A stretch of DNA of 64,000 nucleotides. Source: Monosporascus cannonballus. Lineage: Eukaryota; Ascomycota; Sordariomycetes; Xylariales. The notes beneath the pieces were generated by a model that was not told the DNA's origin, did not search any database, and worked only from the letters and a program-made list of their open reading frames with translations. The position numbers and the translations under genes are program-made. The DNA lies in contig QJNS01000187.1 in assembly GCA_004154925.1 (NCBI GenBank), positions 1 to 64,000 on the forward strand. Reading direction: 5' to 3'. Of this stretch, positions 1-10,782 are shown one piece after another. Each line of letters opens with the position of its first letter. Positions within the stretch are counted from its first letter, which is position 1.

Positions 1-944
1 CCCCCCCTTCCAGCCCGCGAAGCACCCGAAACCCCTCTCCTGATGTTGCATTCCGGATAGCCCGGGGCGCAGAATCTCGTACAGGACGCATCATGCACGT
101 CAGGTTCCGCGAGTGATGGATGGCACCATATTTACCTCGAACCCCGAGAACGCCGAATGTATGCTAGAGCCCCTAAACTGTCTGTCGGCCCTAGATTTGG
201 ATGTAATGGGATTTGCGTTACGGTGTTTGCTCCTCTTTTTCCCGGCGAGTCGATGGGGTCCTCCCGTTGACCCTCGGCTCCACAGACCGAGAATACGGGA
301 TTTGAATAATGCCTCTACCAGACCCCGATGCCCCGCATATGGCATGACCTACCTATGCTGCAATGAAACATCAATATTGAAACCACGCTATGTTACACAA
401 GTAACGAATATGTGCGGAGGCCGGAAGCCGCCGATCTAGACGGAACGTGGCATATAACGTAGTTTTGTGTTTGAGACACCATATCTATTATTACTACATC
501 GCGAGTGATGCTATCTAAGAATAGATAGCAATCTCCCTGCGGCCATGAGACCCATGTGCTGAACATTCTAGATATAAGACTGTCTGGTCTTTACCTCTGG
601 TCTCTGAAATCATCAAAATTCCACTTCACCCACTTCCTCCGCGGAGCAGCGATGTCTCCTTCCCAATCTGTCCTCTCGCCTCCTTTTGCAAGTACGAACG
701 GCTCCTTTCGCCAGCACCGTCTGTAATATCCATATTTGCGCTCTTGCTAGCTTTCTCGTCTTGTTCAGCACTCTGACCAGGTCAAACGGAGTTGAAATAG
801 ACCAAGGGGTTAGACAACCAGTGATAGACAAATACGTGCTGTCACCACTGGCCCCTGCTATTGCCCTCAGCAATACCGTCCTATTTTACTAACGGCACAG
901 AGGAGGGCTCTACTACTTACCGTTACGCGATGTCTTCACTTGCG
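1..944. other. Base-balanced flank, no supported gene
   Basis: Base composition is ordinary and there are none of the long A/T runs seen after about 2,280. Short open frames exist on both strands, but none has a recognisable domain and they overlap one another, so no gene is called. The stretch holds one clear hairpin (509-530). It lies downstream of the minus-strand RNase H gene and would contain its 3' UTR; no obvious AATAAA signal was seen. Confidence 0.6.
509..530. repeat. Perfect 9-bp-arm hairpin
   Basis: TGCTATCTA, a 4-base loop AGAA, then TAGATAGCA. The arms are exact reverse complements. No T-run follows and no gene end adjoins it, so its function is unknown. Confidence 0.6.
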
Positions 945-1445
945 CTAGTACCACTGTTCATCAAGCGCTTCATTGCAATACTTGTCTGCTGTCGTGTTCT
1001 GTTCCCTTGGAATCCAAATATACTCCACTTCGCCTAGTTCTTTGACTCTGTCGTCCAGCTCCGAAGCTTGTTGGATCAGATCGCGATTGGCGACATCATA
1101 GCCGCTCGAGTTGACCCATCCGTTGTTCGCCCATTTATGAATCCACTGAGTCATGCAGCCGATAGCATATTTCGAGTCAGAATGGATCTTCACCACTAGG
1201 TAGGGATCGGAGTCGAGTTCCTGGGATTTCTCCAATGCCCATTCGAGAGCCGATATGATGGCAGAAATCTCGGCTCGCTGGTTTGTGGGCCAGGGGCCCA
1301 AGAGCAGATTTCTGGGCAGGTACGTCTTTTTACAAAAAATTCGTCGTCCTCGAGTTGTTAAGACGGCCGCGGCAGCCCCGATCGAACCAGGCTGATCATT
1401 GCCTCGGCAACCCCCGTCGACATAGAACTTCATCAAGTACACCAT
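945..1445 (-). CDS. Ribonuclease H (RNase HI-type), fungal
   Basis: A 166-residue single-exon protein that fills one RNase H fold, expected to cut the RNA strand of RNA-DNA hybrids using two divalent metal ions. The four acidic catalytic residues are visible in order: Asp10 in FYVDGGCRGN, Glu59 in NQRAEISA, Asp90 in IHSDSKYAIG, and Asp154 in TTADKYCNEALDE. The loop around residues 101-121 (QWIHKWANNGW to VANRD) is typical of the fungal stand-alone RNase H family, as is the ending NEALDEQ. No signal peptide or membrane segment is present. The start at 1445 has a good context (GCCATCATGG); Met5 is an alternative. It is the only intact gene in the window and lies about 0.7 kb from a retrotransposon and the edge of a RIP-degraded region, yet shows no premature stop. 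It is not a retroelement RNase H domain, because there is no reverse transcriptase beside it. Confidence 0.92.
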   Translation of the reverse strand: MVYLMKFYVDGGCRGNDQPGSIGAAAAVLTTRGRRIFCKKTYLPRNLLLGPWPTNQRAEISAIISALEWALEKSQELDSDPYLVVKIHSDSKYAIGCMTQWIHKWANNGWVNSSGYDVANRDLIQQASELDDRVKELGEVEYIWIPREQNTTADKYCNEALDEQWY

Positions 1446-2160
1446 GATGGCTGGGCACGTGGTTCAAAGGCTCCTTTACTTCGTCGCGCAGATAACGAGA
1501 TGCCTATGCGAAGGTTCGGCTACGTTGCAGACCGGTGAAGGGGGGCGCGACGGCAGTCTAATGGCATCCGCAGTACTAGGAAGAGGGCTTTGATGAATAG
1601 AACAGTAGAACAAAGTTACCCCGCAAGGTATGTGTACCAATCATAATATAATATCTGATTCGCATTCAATTGGCGATGCCTTGTGGAAACAGGGCAGTGG
1701 GGTTTGGAACGTGTGATAAAAATCGCACAATACAAACGTGTGAGTGACATTACATACTGAAGCATTCGTTTCTGAAAGAGTGTATTAATTATATGGTCTG
1801 CCAAGAAGGTCCTAACTGCTGACCAGAAGGTGGTGATACCCCCTTTATTTGGATAGGAAATTAACTATAATTAGAGAGAGAGCGATGCCGGAAGTGGCGG
1901 TAGGCGGTCCCACAAAGAGGGGGCTGAACTATCGGGGCTAAGATCGAGCAATATGGCCCGAGATTTAGCCAGGCCCAATAAAACATGGCGAACGGATAAC
2001 CTTGATAACGGTTTGAAACGTTAAATATCGCGGGAGACGGTAGCATCCTTCCGGGGAATTTCAATTAGGAGAAATATGCCATAAAGAATATAACACGATA
2101 AGTTCATAGAAGGATACGGTATGATACTGTAGTGAATACTGTAATATCCGGAACTGGTCG
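1446..2160. other. Upstream flank of RNase H, no supported gene
   Basis: Contains the likely promoter of the minus-strand RNase H gene. Composition declines gently in G/C from about 1,600 to 2,160 without becoming RIP-like. Short minus-strand open frames around 1616-2227 have no recognisable domain. The stretch ends exactly at the target-site duplication of the copia element. Confidence 0.5.
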
Positions 2161-2165
2161 GTATT
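2161..2165 (+). repeat. Target-site duplication GTATT (left)
   Basis: GTATT directly precedes the LTR start TGTCGGC. The identical 5 bases follow the right LTR end at 7673-7677. A 5-bp duplication is normal for LTR-retrotransposon integration and fixes both element boundaries. Confidence 0.9.
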
Positions 2166-2178
2166 TGTCGGCTAGCAG

Positions 2179-2196
2179 GGGGTGCTCTAGCACCCC
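2179..2196. promoter_or_regulatory. Palindrome in LTR
   Basis: GGGGTGCT CT AGCACCCC, 8-bp perfect arms. In the right LTR the same site is eroded by both G-to-A and C-to-T changes. It could be a transcription-factor site of the LTR promoter; that is inference. Confidence 0.6.
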
Positions 2197-2219
2197 ATAT
2201 ACGGAAGATTCCCTCTGAT

Positions 2220-2237
2220 CGGAACATATATGTTCCG
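2220..2237. promoter_or_regulatory. Perfect 18-bp palindrome in LTR
   Basis: CGGAACATATATGTTCCG equals its own reverse complement. The right LTR keeps a near-palindromic version, around 7564-7581. The inverted CGGAA half-sites resemble binding sites of dimeric fungal regulators, but no assignment can be made from sequence alone. Confidence 0.6.
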
Positions 2238-3899
2238 GGACTAGATCATCTTAAAGTGCAACGCGTATTCTAAAACACCTGCAATTAGTTAACAATATAT
2301 ACATAACTAATATCCTTTATATTTAACAATTAAAAATTTTATTCGCTTAATTAAAGCATATATTAATTAATCAATTATTATTAAAACGATATAAGTTATA
2401 TATCAATTATAATTATCGAAATACGTCAATAATAATAATAACGATTATATCGTTAATATTCTCCGTTATTTATAAAGAACCCAAAAATAAAAATGGCTTT
2501 AAAAACGAATTTTAATTTAAAATATATGCGTTCGATATTTAAAATAATATCGATTTTAATTAGAACCTTTAGTAACTTATTAAATTTATAAAATCTAATA
2601 TAACTTTTTACTTAAAAAAACGAATCCGCCATATAATACGAATTAATACTTTAAGTAATTTTTCGTTCATATTTATATTTTCCGGAAAAGTTATCAAAAA
2701 AATCAATTATACCAATTACCTAATAAATCTCCTTAAAATAATGACCGAAAGCAAATAAACCTATAATTAGGACTTTACGGCGTATATATATAAAAATCGG
2801 AAATATAATACTTTCCGTAAAAATATTAACGACCTTACGAAATAAATCTTAAAATCGGTATTTTCAATAATTAAAAAAATTAGTTTTTTTCTAAAAAAAA
2901 AAGCTTACGAAAATAATACGTTAATTTGGGGAAATCCGACAAAATATACGATAACAAATTCCTAATTAATATTTAACGAAAATATTGCAAAATGTTAAAG
3001 TAAATTTCGAAATCTGGCAAAAAATTAAAATAAATAAATTAAAAAATAACAAAAAGTTATGGCCGTAAAATAACGACATAATATTTCAGAAATAAAAATG
3101 ATAATTATATAAGTTAAAAATTTAAATATAATATTAACCTTTATAATTAAAATATAAATTATTATTTTCCGAATAATAAAAAAAGCTAAAATCGATAATA
3201 ATGTAATTAATTTCCAGAAAATAATTATTAATTTTTTGGATTATTAAATTAAAACTCATCTTATATTTATATTAGGAAATATTAACGTAACGTTTTTAAC
3301 GTTTTACTGAATACTTATAAACTTTTTTAATTAAAACGATTTTAATTAGAAAATTCTTAAAAATATTAATTTTTAACCGTCAAAAAAAACTTTAAACTAT
3401 AGGCCGAAACGAAATAACCGTAAAAGTTTTTATACGGACCGAAACGATAATAAATAAAAATATTAAGAATTAAACCTATAAAATACCCGTTATAAAACGT
3501 ATTTAATTAATTATTATATATTATTTAATTATTATTATATATTCTTTTAAAAAGCCTTTAAAATATTTCCGTTTTAACGATAAAATAGTAATATATATTT
3601 AAGGACGAATTCCCGCTAATTAATCTTTAAAAGAAAAAATCGACCGTTTATCAAAAATTATAAAAAAACTTATGATATAAATAATAAATTAATTCTTAAA
3701 AAGGGTACGATAAATATTAATATATTTTTTAATTATTAATTAACGTAACGTTATAAATATTTTATTTTATTTTTTAAAAAATTTAATTATTCTGAACTTA
3801 AAGTTTATGATATATATTTTTAATTTAATTAATAAATTTTTGAATTTTAAACTTACCGTATAAAATAACGAGATATACGTAACTAATAACTTTATCTCA

Positions 3900-6800
3900 A
3901 TTAAGGGACACGGAAAAATTAATATAATTTTTGAAAATTTTAACGGTATAAAAACATTACGTTTATATAACGTAATATATTACGAAAATTTCATATGTAA
4001 TTTGGTATTTTTCCGGTAATTTCGAAACAAAAAGAAATTATTAATAAAATAACCGGAAAATTAATATTTTTATTCGAAATAAATATAATTAAATAATTAT
4101 TACGTTAATAAACAGAATTAATTATTTTATTATTGAAAATATTAATATAATAATTATTTATATAATTTTAATAATTTATAAACGAAACGTTAATTGATAG
4201 ATAATAGAATTATTATAAATTAATAATAATATTATATAATATTTAAAATTAAGATATTTAAAATCCGAAATAATTATTTAATTATAATTTTATGTAAACG
4301 AAATTTATTTAAAAGGTTTTATAATAATCGAATACCAAATATATAATAAAGTAAAAATTAAAAAGTTAATACGTTACGAACTAAAAAAAATATCTTAATT
4401 AAAATAAAAAATTGTTATCGATTTTACAAATTTTAAAAAAAGCCTTAAAAATATAAATACATTATATGTGTCACCGATAAATATTTAGGTTTTATTTAAG
4501 ATATTTACCTTAAAAACGGAAAGTAAAATATATTAATTATAATGTTTTAATATTTTTTTAAAAGTTTTAAAAAATTAAAACAAAATCCTTTTATAAATAA
4601 TTAAATACGAACGATAATGAAATCCTAAAAAATTACTAACTTTAAAATATGTTTTAATTACTTTTTTTAATATTAAACTTAAACTTTAAATATTATATAC
4701 CCAGGTTTAAAATAGGCATATAAAATGTTTAAAAATATAATTAAAAAATAATTATAATGCAAAATATTGTTAAGTTATTTTCGTTCCTAATCGTATATAT
4801 CCTTAAAATAATAATATATTTATATAATCGTATTTTTAAATACCCATTTTTTTCGTATAACTTATACGAAATTTATTATATTTACTTTCTATATAAAAAC
4901 GGCATTATAATACTTAATTACAAATTTTAATAAATTTACCTACCAATATACGGTTATATAATTTACGTTATAATAATAATTATTATGAAAAATAAAAACT
5001 TTAAAAATTAAATACTAAAATATAAATTAATTATTTTATTAATTATTAATTTATGAATATTTATAAACTTTAAAATTTATTAATTAATAAAATTCTGATT
5101 ATTCGAAATATGTATTTTAATAAAATATTTACTTTTTTAAATAATATTAAAACTTAAAAAATAAATTTTTATATATTATAAAAAAAGTTATAAAAGTTAT
5201 TTCAATCAATAAAAATGCCTAATTAAAACGATAATTATTTAATTTATATATAAAAAAAGATAAAAACGTAAATTAAATAATTTAATTACTGGTTAAATAA
5301 GAAAAACTATTTTAAAAAAAATACTAGCACAAAATATATACGGAATAAGAAAAAACAAGTTTATTTGTAAAAAGATAATTATTCTTATACGACCGTTATA
5401 TTCGCATTATTTCCATCCTTTAAATTATTACCGTTATTAACGTTTATTTAAATAATTATTACGATTATTACGTTAATAAAAATAATAAAAATAATTTTAA
5501 ATTCCCTTTACATTATTTAATCCAGAATAACGGTAAAAAATAAAAGTATTTTACGGGTTATAAACGTAAGCTCCCCGTATCTTCTGTATTAACAAAATAT
5601 TATCAGAAATAAATATAAAATATAAAACATTATATTTAATACCGGACGTTTAACCATCTTTTTAAGTACGTACGATAACCGGCCGGTAAATCACGAAAGT
5701 TTAAAAAAATTAATTATTTAAAATATATATAATTTTAATCGGAAAAATAATAATATCATAATATATAAAAAATATTTAAATTATAAAATTAAATATATAT
5801 ATATAATTAATCGTCCCCGCCGTAAAGCTATAAAAATTTAAATATATATCCGTTAAAAAATGTTCCATAAAGCTAAAAAGGTTTACTTACAAATTTATAA
5901 AAAAAATGTAATTTTAAAAAGCCGTTAATTAGTTTTTTATTAAAAAACAAATTATAAAATATATATAAATATATGTTTATGAATTTAACAAATATAATTA
6001 ATTTTAAAAATATGAAACCCGTTTTATTATATAAAACGATTAATAATTTAAAATTATTTATAACAATATATATGTAATTACTTTCGTTAAAAATTTGTTT
6101 TAAATTTTAATTATTATTATAGTTAAATTTAATTTAAAATTTAAATAATATAACTTTATAAACGTTTTTATAAATATTAACTTACGTTATGAAATATATA
6201 TAAAAATACCCCTAGAATACTCGTAAGGTAACAGAATTTTTCTAATTAAAAAAGTATTATATAAACTAAGAAAATTATTTTTATTATAATAAAAAAACTT
6301 TATTAAAATATTTAAAAGAATTAGGATTTAACCCCGTTCTTTGTGAACCTTATTATTTTTTTATTAGGGGATATATATTATTTTCTTTATGGACGATATT
6401 ATTATAATATATTGCGAAAAAAATCAAAAATTTATTAATTAATTAATCGAATAATATAAAAATAATATACCTTAATAAAAAATCATGATTTATAGTAATT
6501 CGTTAATATCGAAATAATTAAAAATAAACCTAATAAAAAAAATCTGGTTATTCTAATCCGATTTTATAAATAAGTTAATTAACTTAATACTTAATAAAAT
6601 TTAAATAATTTCCCAAAAATACTTATAACTAACATTAAGTTATTGCTAATTTTTGTTTTGGCCTATTTAAATTTTATTAACAAATACCAGAAAAAAAAAT
6701 CGATTCTATTTTTTTCGTAATAATTAATACGTAATCCGATATATTTTTTGCGATATCTCGATTTACCCGATTTAACTTAAACCTTAACGACATATATTAT

Positions 6801-7380
6801 AAAACTGCCGACCGAATTATATTATACCTAATCGGAATTAAAATATTAACGATATAATTCGGGAATAAGAATTTATTCAATATTTAAAACGACGTTTTTT
6901 TTACGGATAATATAATTAATCGAAAAAATTTCTAAATTTACGTTATAAAGTTATTCGGAAAAATAATAAAATAACGGACGAATAAATATAATATAGTAAT
7001 TATTTTATAACAAAAACGGAATTATTATTTTTATGCAAGTTATAAAAACTTTTTTTAAATTTTTTATTAATTAAAAATTTAAAAATTACCTTAAATATAA
7101 AATTATTAAATATGTAATATAATAATTAACCAATTATACAGCTTATTAACGCCGATATTACTTTATTAATAACCAAATTATAATATATAAATATATATAT
7201 TTATTAATTACGATAAACCGCAAAAAAGAATTTAATCAAAATAAATTATAGGTTTATAGATAATAAATTAACTAATAGTTTAACGAAAACGTTATTACGC
7301 AAACTTTTTAAGTATTTCAAAAAGCAATTAAGATTAAAAAATATTACGGAAATTTTTAATTAATAGAAAAACGCCTTACG
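3900..7380 (+). pseudogene. Degraded copia pol polyprotein (PR-IN-RT-RH)
   Basis: Read through RIP stops, the plus strand gives four recognisable blocks. The end of the protease domain (LYNVIYYENFICNLV) lies near 3960-4015. The integrase start (TDKYLGFI, then NTNDNEIL standing for the RTDNG..E motif) lies near 4465-4640. Reverse transcriptase is followed in one frame from about 6180 (EIYIKIPLEYS, then IKKVLYKLRKL) to the active site FFMDDIIIIYCEK at 6383-6421, keeping both catalytic Asp. The RNase H C-terminus (NKLTNSLTKTLLRKLFKYF, matching the usual LADxLTKxLP block) lies near 7262-7320. Integrase precedes reverse transcriptase, which defines Ty1/copia rather than gypsy. Gag upstream (about 2,400-3,900) is too eroded to read. 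Confidence 0.85.
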
Positions 7381-7509
7381 AAAAATTTTAAAGGAAACAT
7401 TAGCTAATTAAAAAAAATTTAATTACCGGAAAAAAAATAAAATGGATAGTTATGGCTTTAGGAGTTATAATAATTAATACCGTAAATACTTTAAGGTATT
7501 AAAGAGATA

Positions 7510-7672
7510 TATCGGCTAATAAAGAATGCTTTAATACCCCATATACGGAAAATTCTCTTTAATCGGAATATGTATATTCCGGAATTAAATTACCTTAAAA
7601 TATAACGTACGTTTTAAAATATCTGCAACTAGTTAACAATATATACATAACTAATATCTCTTATATTTGACA
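7510..7672 (+). repeat. Right LTR of copia-1, RIP-mutated
   Basis: 163 bp, same length as the left LTR. It begins TATCGGCTAA (TG turned to TA) and ends TTGACA. It differs from the left copy mainly by C-to-T and G-to-A. Confidence 0.92.
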
Positions 7673-7677
7673 GTATT
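7673..7677 (+). repeat. Target-site duplication GTATT (right)
   Basis: Identical to 2161-2165. Confidence 0.9.
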
Positions 7678-8233
7678 AAAATGACCTGGTTAAAAACTTT
7701 TATACGCTTATAAGATAAATGTTACAAATAATCGTATTGCTATAATGGGACCGATTTATATAATTATTGCCTTAACGGAATTAACCCGGGGTGTTAATAT
7801 TAAAAATAAGTTGAATGCTCGTTGATTTATTTTAAGTAATTAGCCTTTAACTAAGGGAGGATTATATATCTATATATGCATAAGTGATATAAGGCGTTAT
7901 TGGCCCCCCTTATTCTAATAGTTGGACGACAGACCAGCCTAATCCGAAAATAAAATATACGTTTTTACATTAAGAAGCATTTTTTCAAAATTAATCAAAG
8001 TTTAACAAGAAAATGCTAAAATTAAAAAAAACTTATTACCATAATTAACATCAGCAAAAGTTCTATTTTATATTTTTAAATTTTATTTTTCGTATCTTAT
8101 ATTATAGGGATTAAGGTAAAGTTCGTAAATTTTCAAAAACTGATTTTTATAGCCCGTACTAACCTTATTAATTAACAAAATACAAATGGAATTATTAAAA
8201 TTGAATTTTTTATTGCTTTGAATTTGGTTTTAA
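7678..8233. other. Spacer, partly un-mutated
   Basis: Continues the host sequence interrupted by copia-1. From 7678 to about 7950 it is visibly richer in G/C than anything to its right (for example GGCCCCCC near 7902). After that it falls to RIP-like composition up to the LTR of copy A. No gene was recognised. Confidence 0.55.
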
Positions 8234-8565
8234 TATTATAACTTAACGGTTTTGGCTTTTTTACGGACGGTTGGACTTACGAAAAAAATAAAACCCAATC
8301 TTAACTAAGACATTATATAATTGGCTTAAAGGTTTCAAAATACCAAATATCTTAAACCTCTTAAATTAGCAAAAAGGTTTAAAAAATTTTAAGCCTAAAT
8401 AAAAATATATATACTTATTATTTCCATAATTTAAATAGTTTTAATTTGTAATAAAATATTATTATTTAAAATATTTTTAATATTAAGAAATATAATATAT
8501 TATTATATTTATTATTTAAAGTATACGATATTTTTATTAATTTAAATCTCTATAATTAAGGTTTA
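8234..8565 (+). repeat. Left LTR of copy A
   Basis: Starts TATTATAACTTAACGG (TG turned to TA) and ends GGTTTA. The start matches 21764, 31284 and, on the minus strand, 45999 and 59460. Copy E's LTR, which ends with an un-mutated TACA, fixes the 3' boundary. Confidence 0.8.
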
Positions 8566-10564
8566 ATAATTAATTAAAATATTTAGCTTTTATATATTAT
8601 AAATTCTTATTTAGTAATATCTTTAAACTTTAAATATTATAACTTATATTATATTTATTAATAAATAATTCAAATAATTTATTTATTAAATCCTTAATAA
8701 TCCGAATACTAAAGTAAAATCCGAAAAAAAAATGTCGTCTTTTTTCGCAAAAAAACTCTTTAATAACTAGATATCATAAACGAACGTATTTTTTAGCTTA
8801 AGAAAAACAATAACGACTTTATGATATCTCTTTAAGCTGCTTATAAAAAATTATAAAAAAAAGGCTTTCTAAATCAAAAACTCTTTTTAAACGAACCGAA
8901 TTATTTAGCTAAATTCCACCAAAGAATTTAAAAAAATCCTCAAACTTTTTAAACTAGACTTTTTCGACAAAATTTCGATTAAATTATAATTATTTAAAAT
9001 TTACTCTTAAATATATTTCGAGTATTTTCTTATTTAATTAATTACGTTTATTATATAAATCGATTTGGTAATTAATTACTTTATCGAAAATACGTTTATT
9101 TAATTCTAATCTGTTATAAAAAATATATTATTTTACCGGTCAAAAAAGAAAACCCGGAAATAATACAAATATATAATAATTACCAAATATGTACATAAAT
9201 ATTAATAAAGATTTTTTAAATAATAAATAAAAAAATAAAACCAGAAATATAAATTTAATAACTACGTTAAAAAGAATTGGGATTTAATTATAATAATACG
9301 TTTATTTCATTAACCTTTAAATATAATTAAGAATAAAAATATTAATAATTAAATTTGTTATAAATTAATTAACCTAATTATTTATTGGATTATATTATTA
9401 TAATAATAAAAATTAACGATCGATAATATACTTGGCATACTAAAGACACCAAAAGAAAAAACAATAACAAACCCCGATATATGGCTAATATTAACGTTTT
9501 CCGACGTAATAATACTTTTTACGATACCGAATTAGGATTTATGAAACTAAAAACCACTAATAGAAAAAACTAAAACTAAATCAAATGTTTTAATTATAAT
9601 AAAATAGGGCATAAGGTAACATAATGCAATATACCTAAAAAACCCCGTTAGGATAACTAGAAACCCATATTTAAAAAATAGTCCAAAGAAAACCAAAAGA
9701 ATGAAAATAAATTTATTAACATAATTCGGTTTAAATACGTATTAGGCCCTCTATGACAGAAAATCTAATAAAAACCATTACGATAAGGAATTTGACGAAA
9801 AATACGCAAATTTAAAAAGCTAATTCGATAAATATCGTAAATATAATAAAAATATTATAAAAATAATTACGAAAATATTAGGGTTAAATAAAAGAAATCT
9901 GCTCCGGAATTTTTAATCCATACGACAAAATATATATTATATATTGCCGATAACGAGAATATCCTAATTACGAAAAATAAAAATAATATATTTATAAAAA
10001 CAATATCCGTATATATTATGAAGGATTCGATTTTTTAAACTAAGCAAAAATTAATAAAAATAATAAATAATAATATCGATATTTTCGATCCATAATATTA
10101 AAAATTGATATTCGTTAAACTATCGAAATAAAAGAATTAACTCCCAAAAAATGCCCGTAAAAACCATTTTTGTTATTACGATTAATATAATTACCAAATA
10201 AAAAAAAAATTAATCCTATATATAATGGAAAAATACTACCAGAAATTTATTACAAATTTTTATTTTTAATTAATATTTATTATAAATCCTGATAAAAAAG
10301 TTATTAGAAATATATTAATTTATAAAAAAAGTTTAAAACGATAATTAATACGACATATAATAAGATGCAGTGGAAACTATAGAAAATAATTTACTGAATA
10401 AAAAAACAAATTATAGAAAGATTAAAAATAATTAATATAATTTAAAGAAATAATACGCCGGTAATAACAATAAATATAATAATTTAACGCATTAAATACC
10501 GAAATATAAATAAATTTCGAGAAATGCGAAAAGAATTTTTAAAAAAGGTTATTTATACAAAAAC
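8566..10564 (+). pseudogene. Degraded gag and protease region of copy A
   Basis: The nucleocapsid zinc knuckle is at 9586-9627. The frame reads C-F-N-Y-N-K-I-G-H-K-V-T-stop-C, with the CX2CX4HX4C spacing kept and one Cys turned to Tyr by G-to-A. The same site is seen in copy B (32709-32750) and copy E (58187-58228). The rest has no readable motif. The region is cut at 10564 by the nested gypsy-2 element. Confidence 0.75.
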
Positions 10565-10782
10565 TGTAAAATAACCAAATATAAAATAATGGATAATTAT
10601 AAACGAAGTAAGGTGATCTCCGACCAGTTAGAAAGCAAATTCCAAAAAAATATATTAAGTTATTTTTATTAAATATTTCCTATTAGCTGCCAAATAATAA
10701 GTTTATATTAATAAGTAGATCGGTAATTAATTAGTAATTTGTCGAATATTAGCTTTATCTTTATAAAGGCTATATTTTTATA
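10565..10782 (-). repeat. gypsy-2 3' LTR
   Basis: About 218 bp. It aligns end to end with 17642-17864 and, inverted, with the solo copy at 31017-31217. Shared words include AAGTAAGGT and TATATTAAGTTATTTTTAT. Confidence 0.8.

Larger units (their letters stand above)
2166..2328 (+). repeat. Left LTR of copia-1, mostly un-mutated
   Basis: 163 bp, begins TGTCGGCTAG and ends ATTTAACA. Compared with the right LTR at a constant offset of 5,344 bp, most differences are transitions in which this copy has G or C and the other A or T. The first part (2166 to about 2280) has therefore escaped RIP. The last 50 bases are as AT-rich as the interior. Confidence 0.92.
2166..7672 (+). mobile_element. Complete Ty1/copia retrotransposon, RIP-degraded (copia-1)
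   Basis: A 5,507-bp element with 163-bp direct LTRs (2166-2328 and 7510-7672), TG...CA termini (the left ends TAACA, the right TTGACA), and a perfect GTATT target duplication. The internal part reads on the plus strand in the copia order: protease end near 3960, integrase near 4460-4640, reverse transcriptase near 6180-6420, and RNase H C-terminus near 7260-7350. Purine-rich DNA (AAAGAGA near 7501) precedes the right LTR. The coding region is full of RIP stops, so the copy is dead. It is inserted at the boundary between normal and AT-rich DNA. Confidence 0.93.

Noticed and set aside
100..892. Several 68-108 codon open frames on both strands in the left flank
   Set aside because: They overlap each other on opposite strands, have no recognisable domain or codon bias, and open frames of this length are expected by chance in base-balanced DNA.
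1616..2227. Three minus-strand open frames of 62-68 codons
   Set aside because: No domain. The last one runs across the target duplication into the copia LTR, so it cannot be an ancestral gene.
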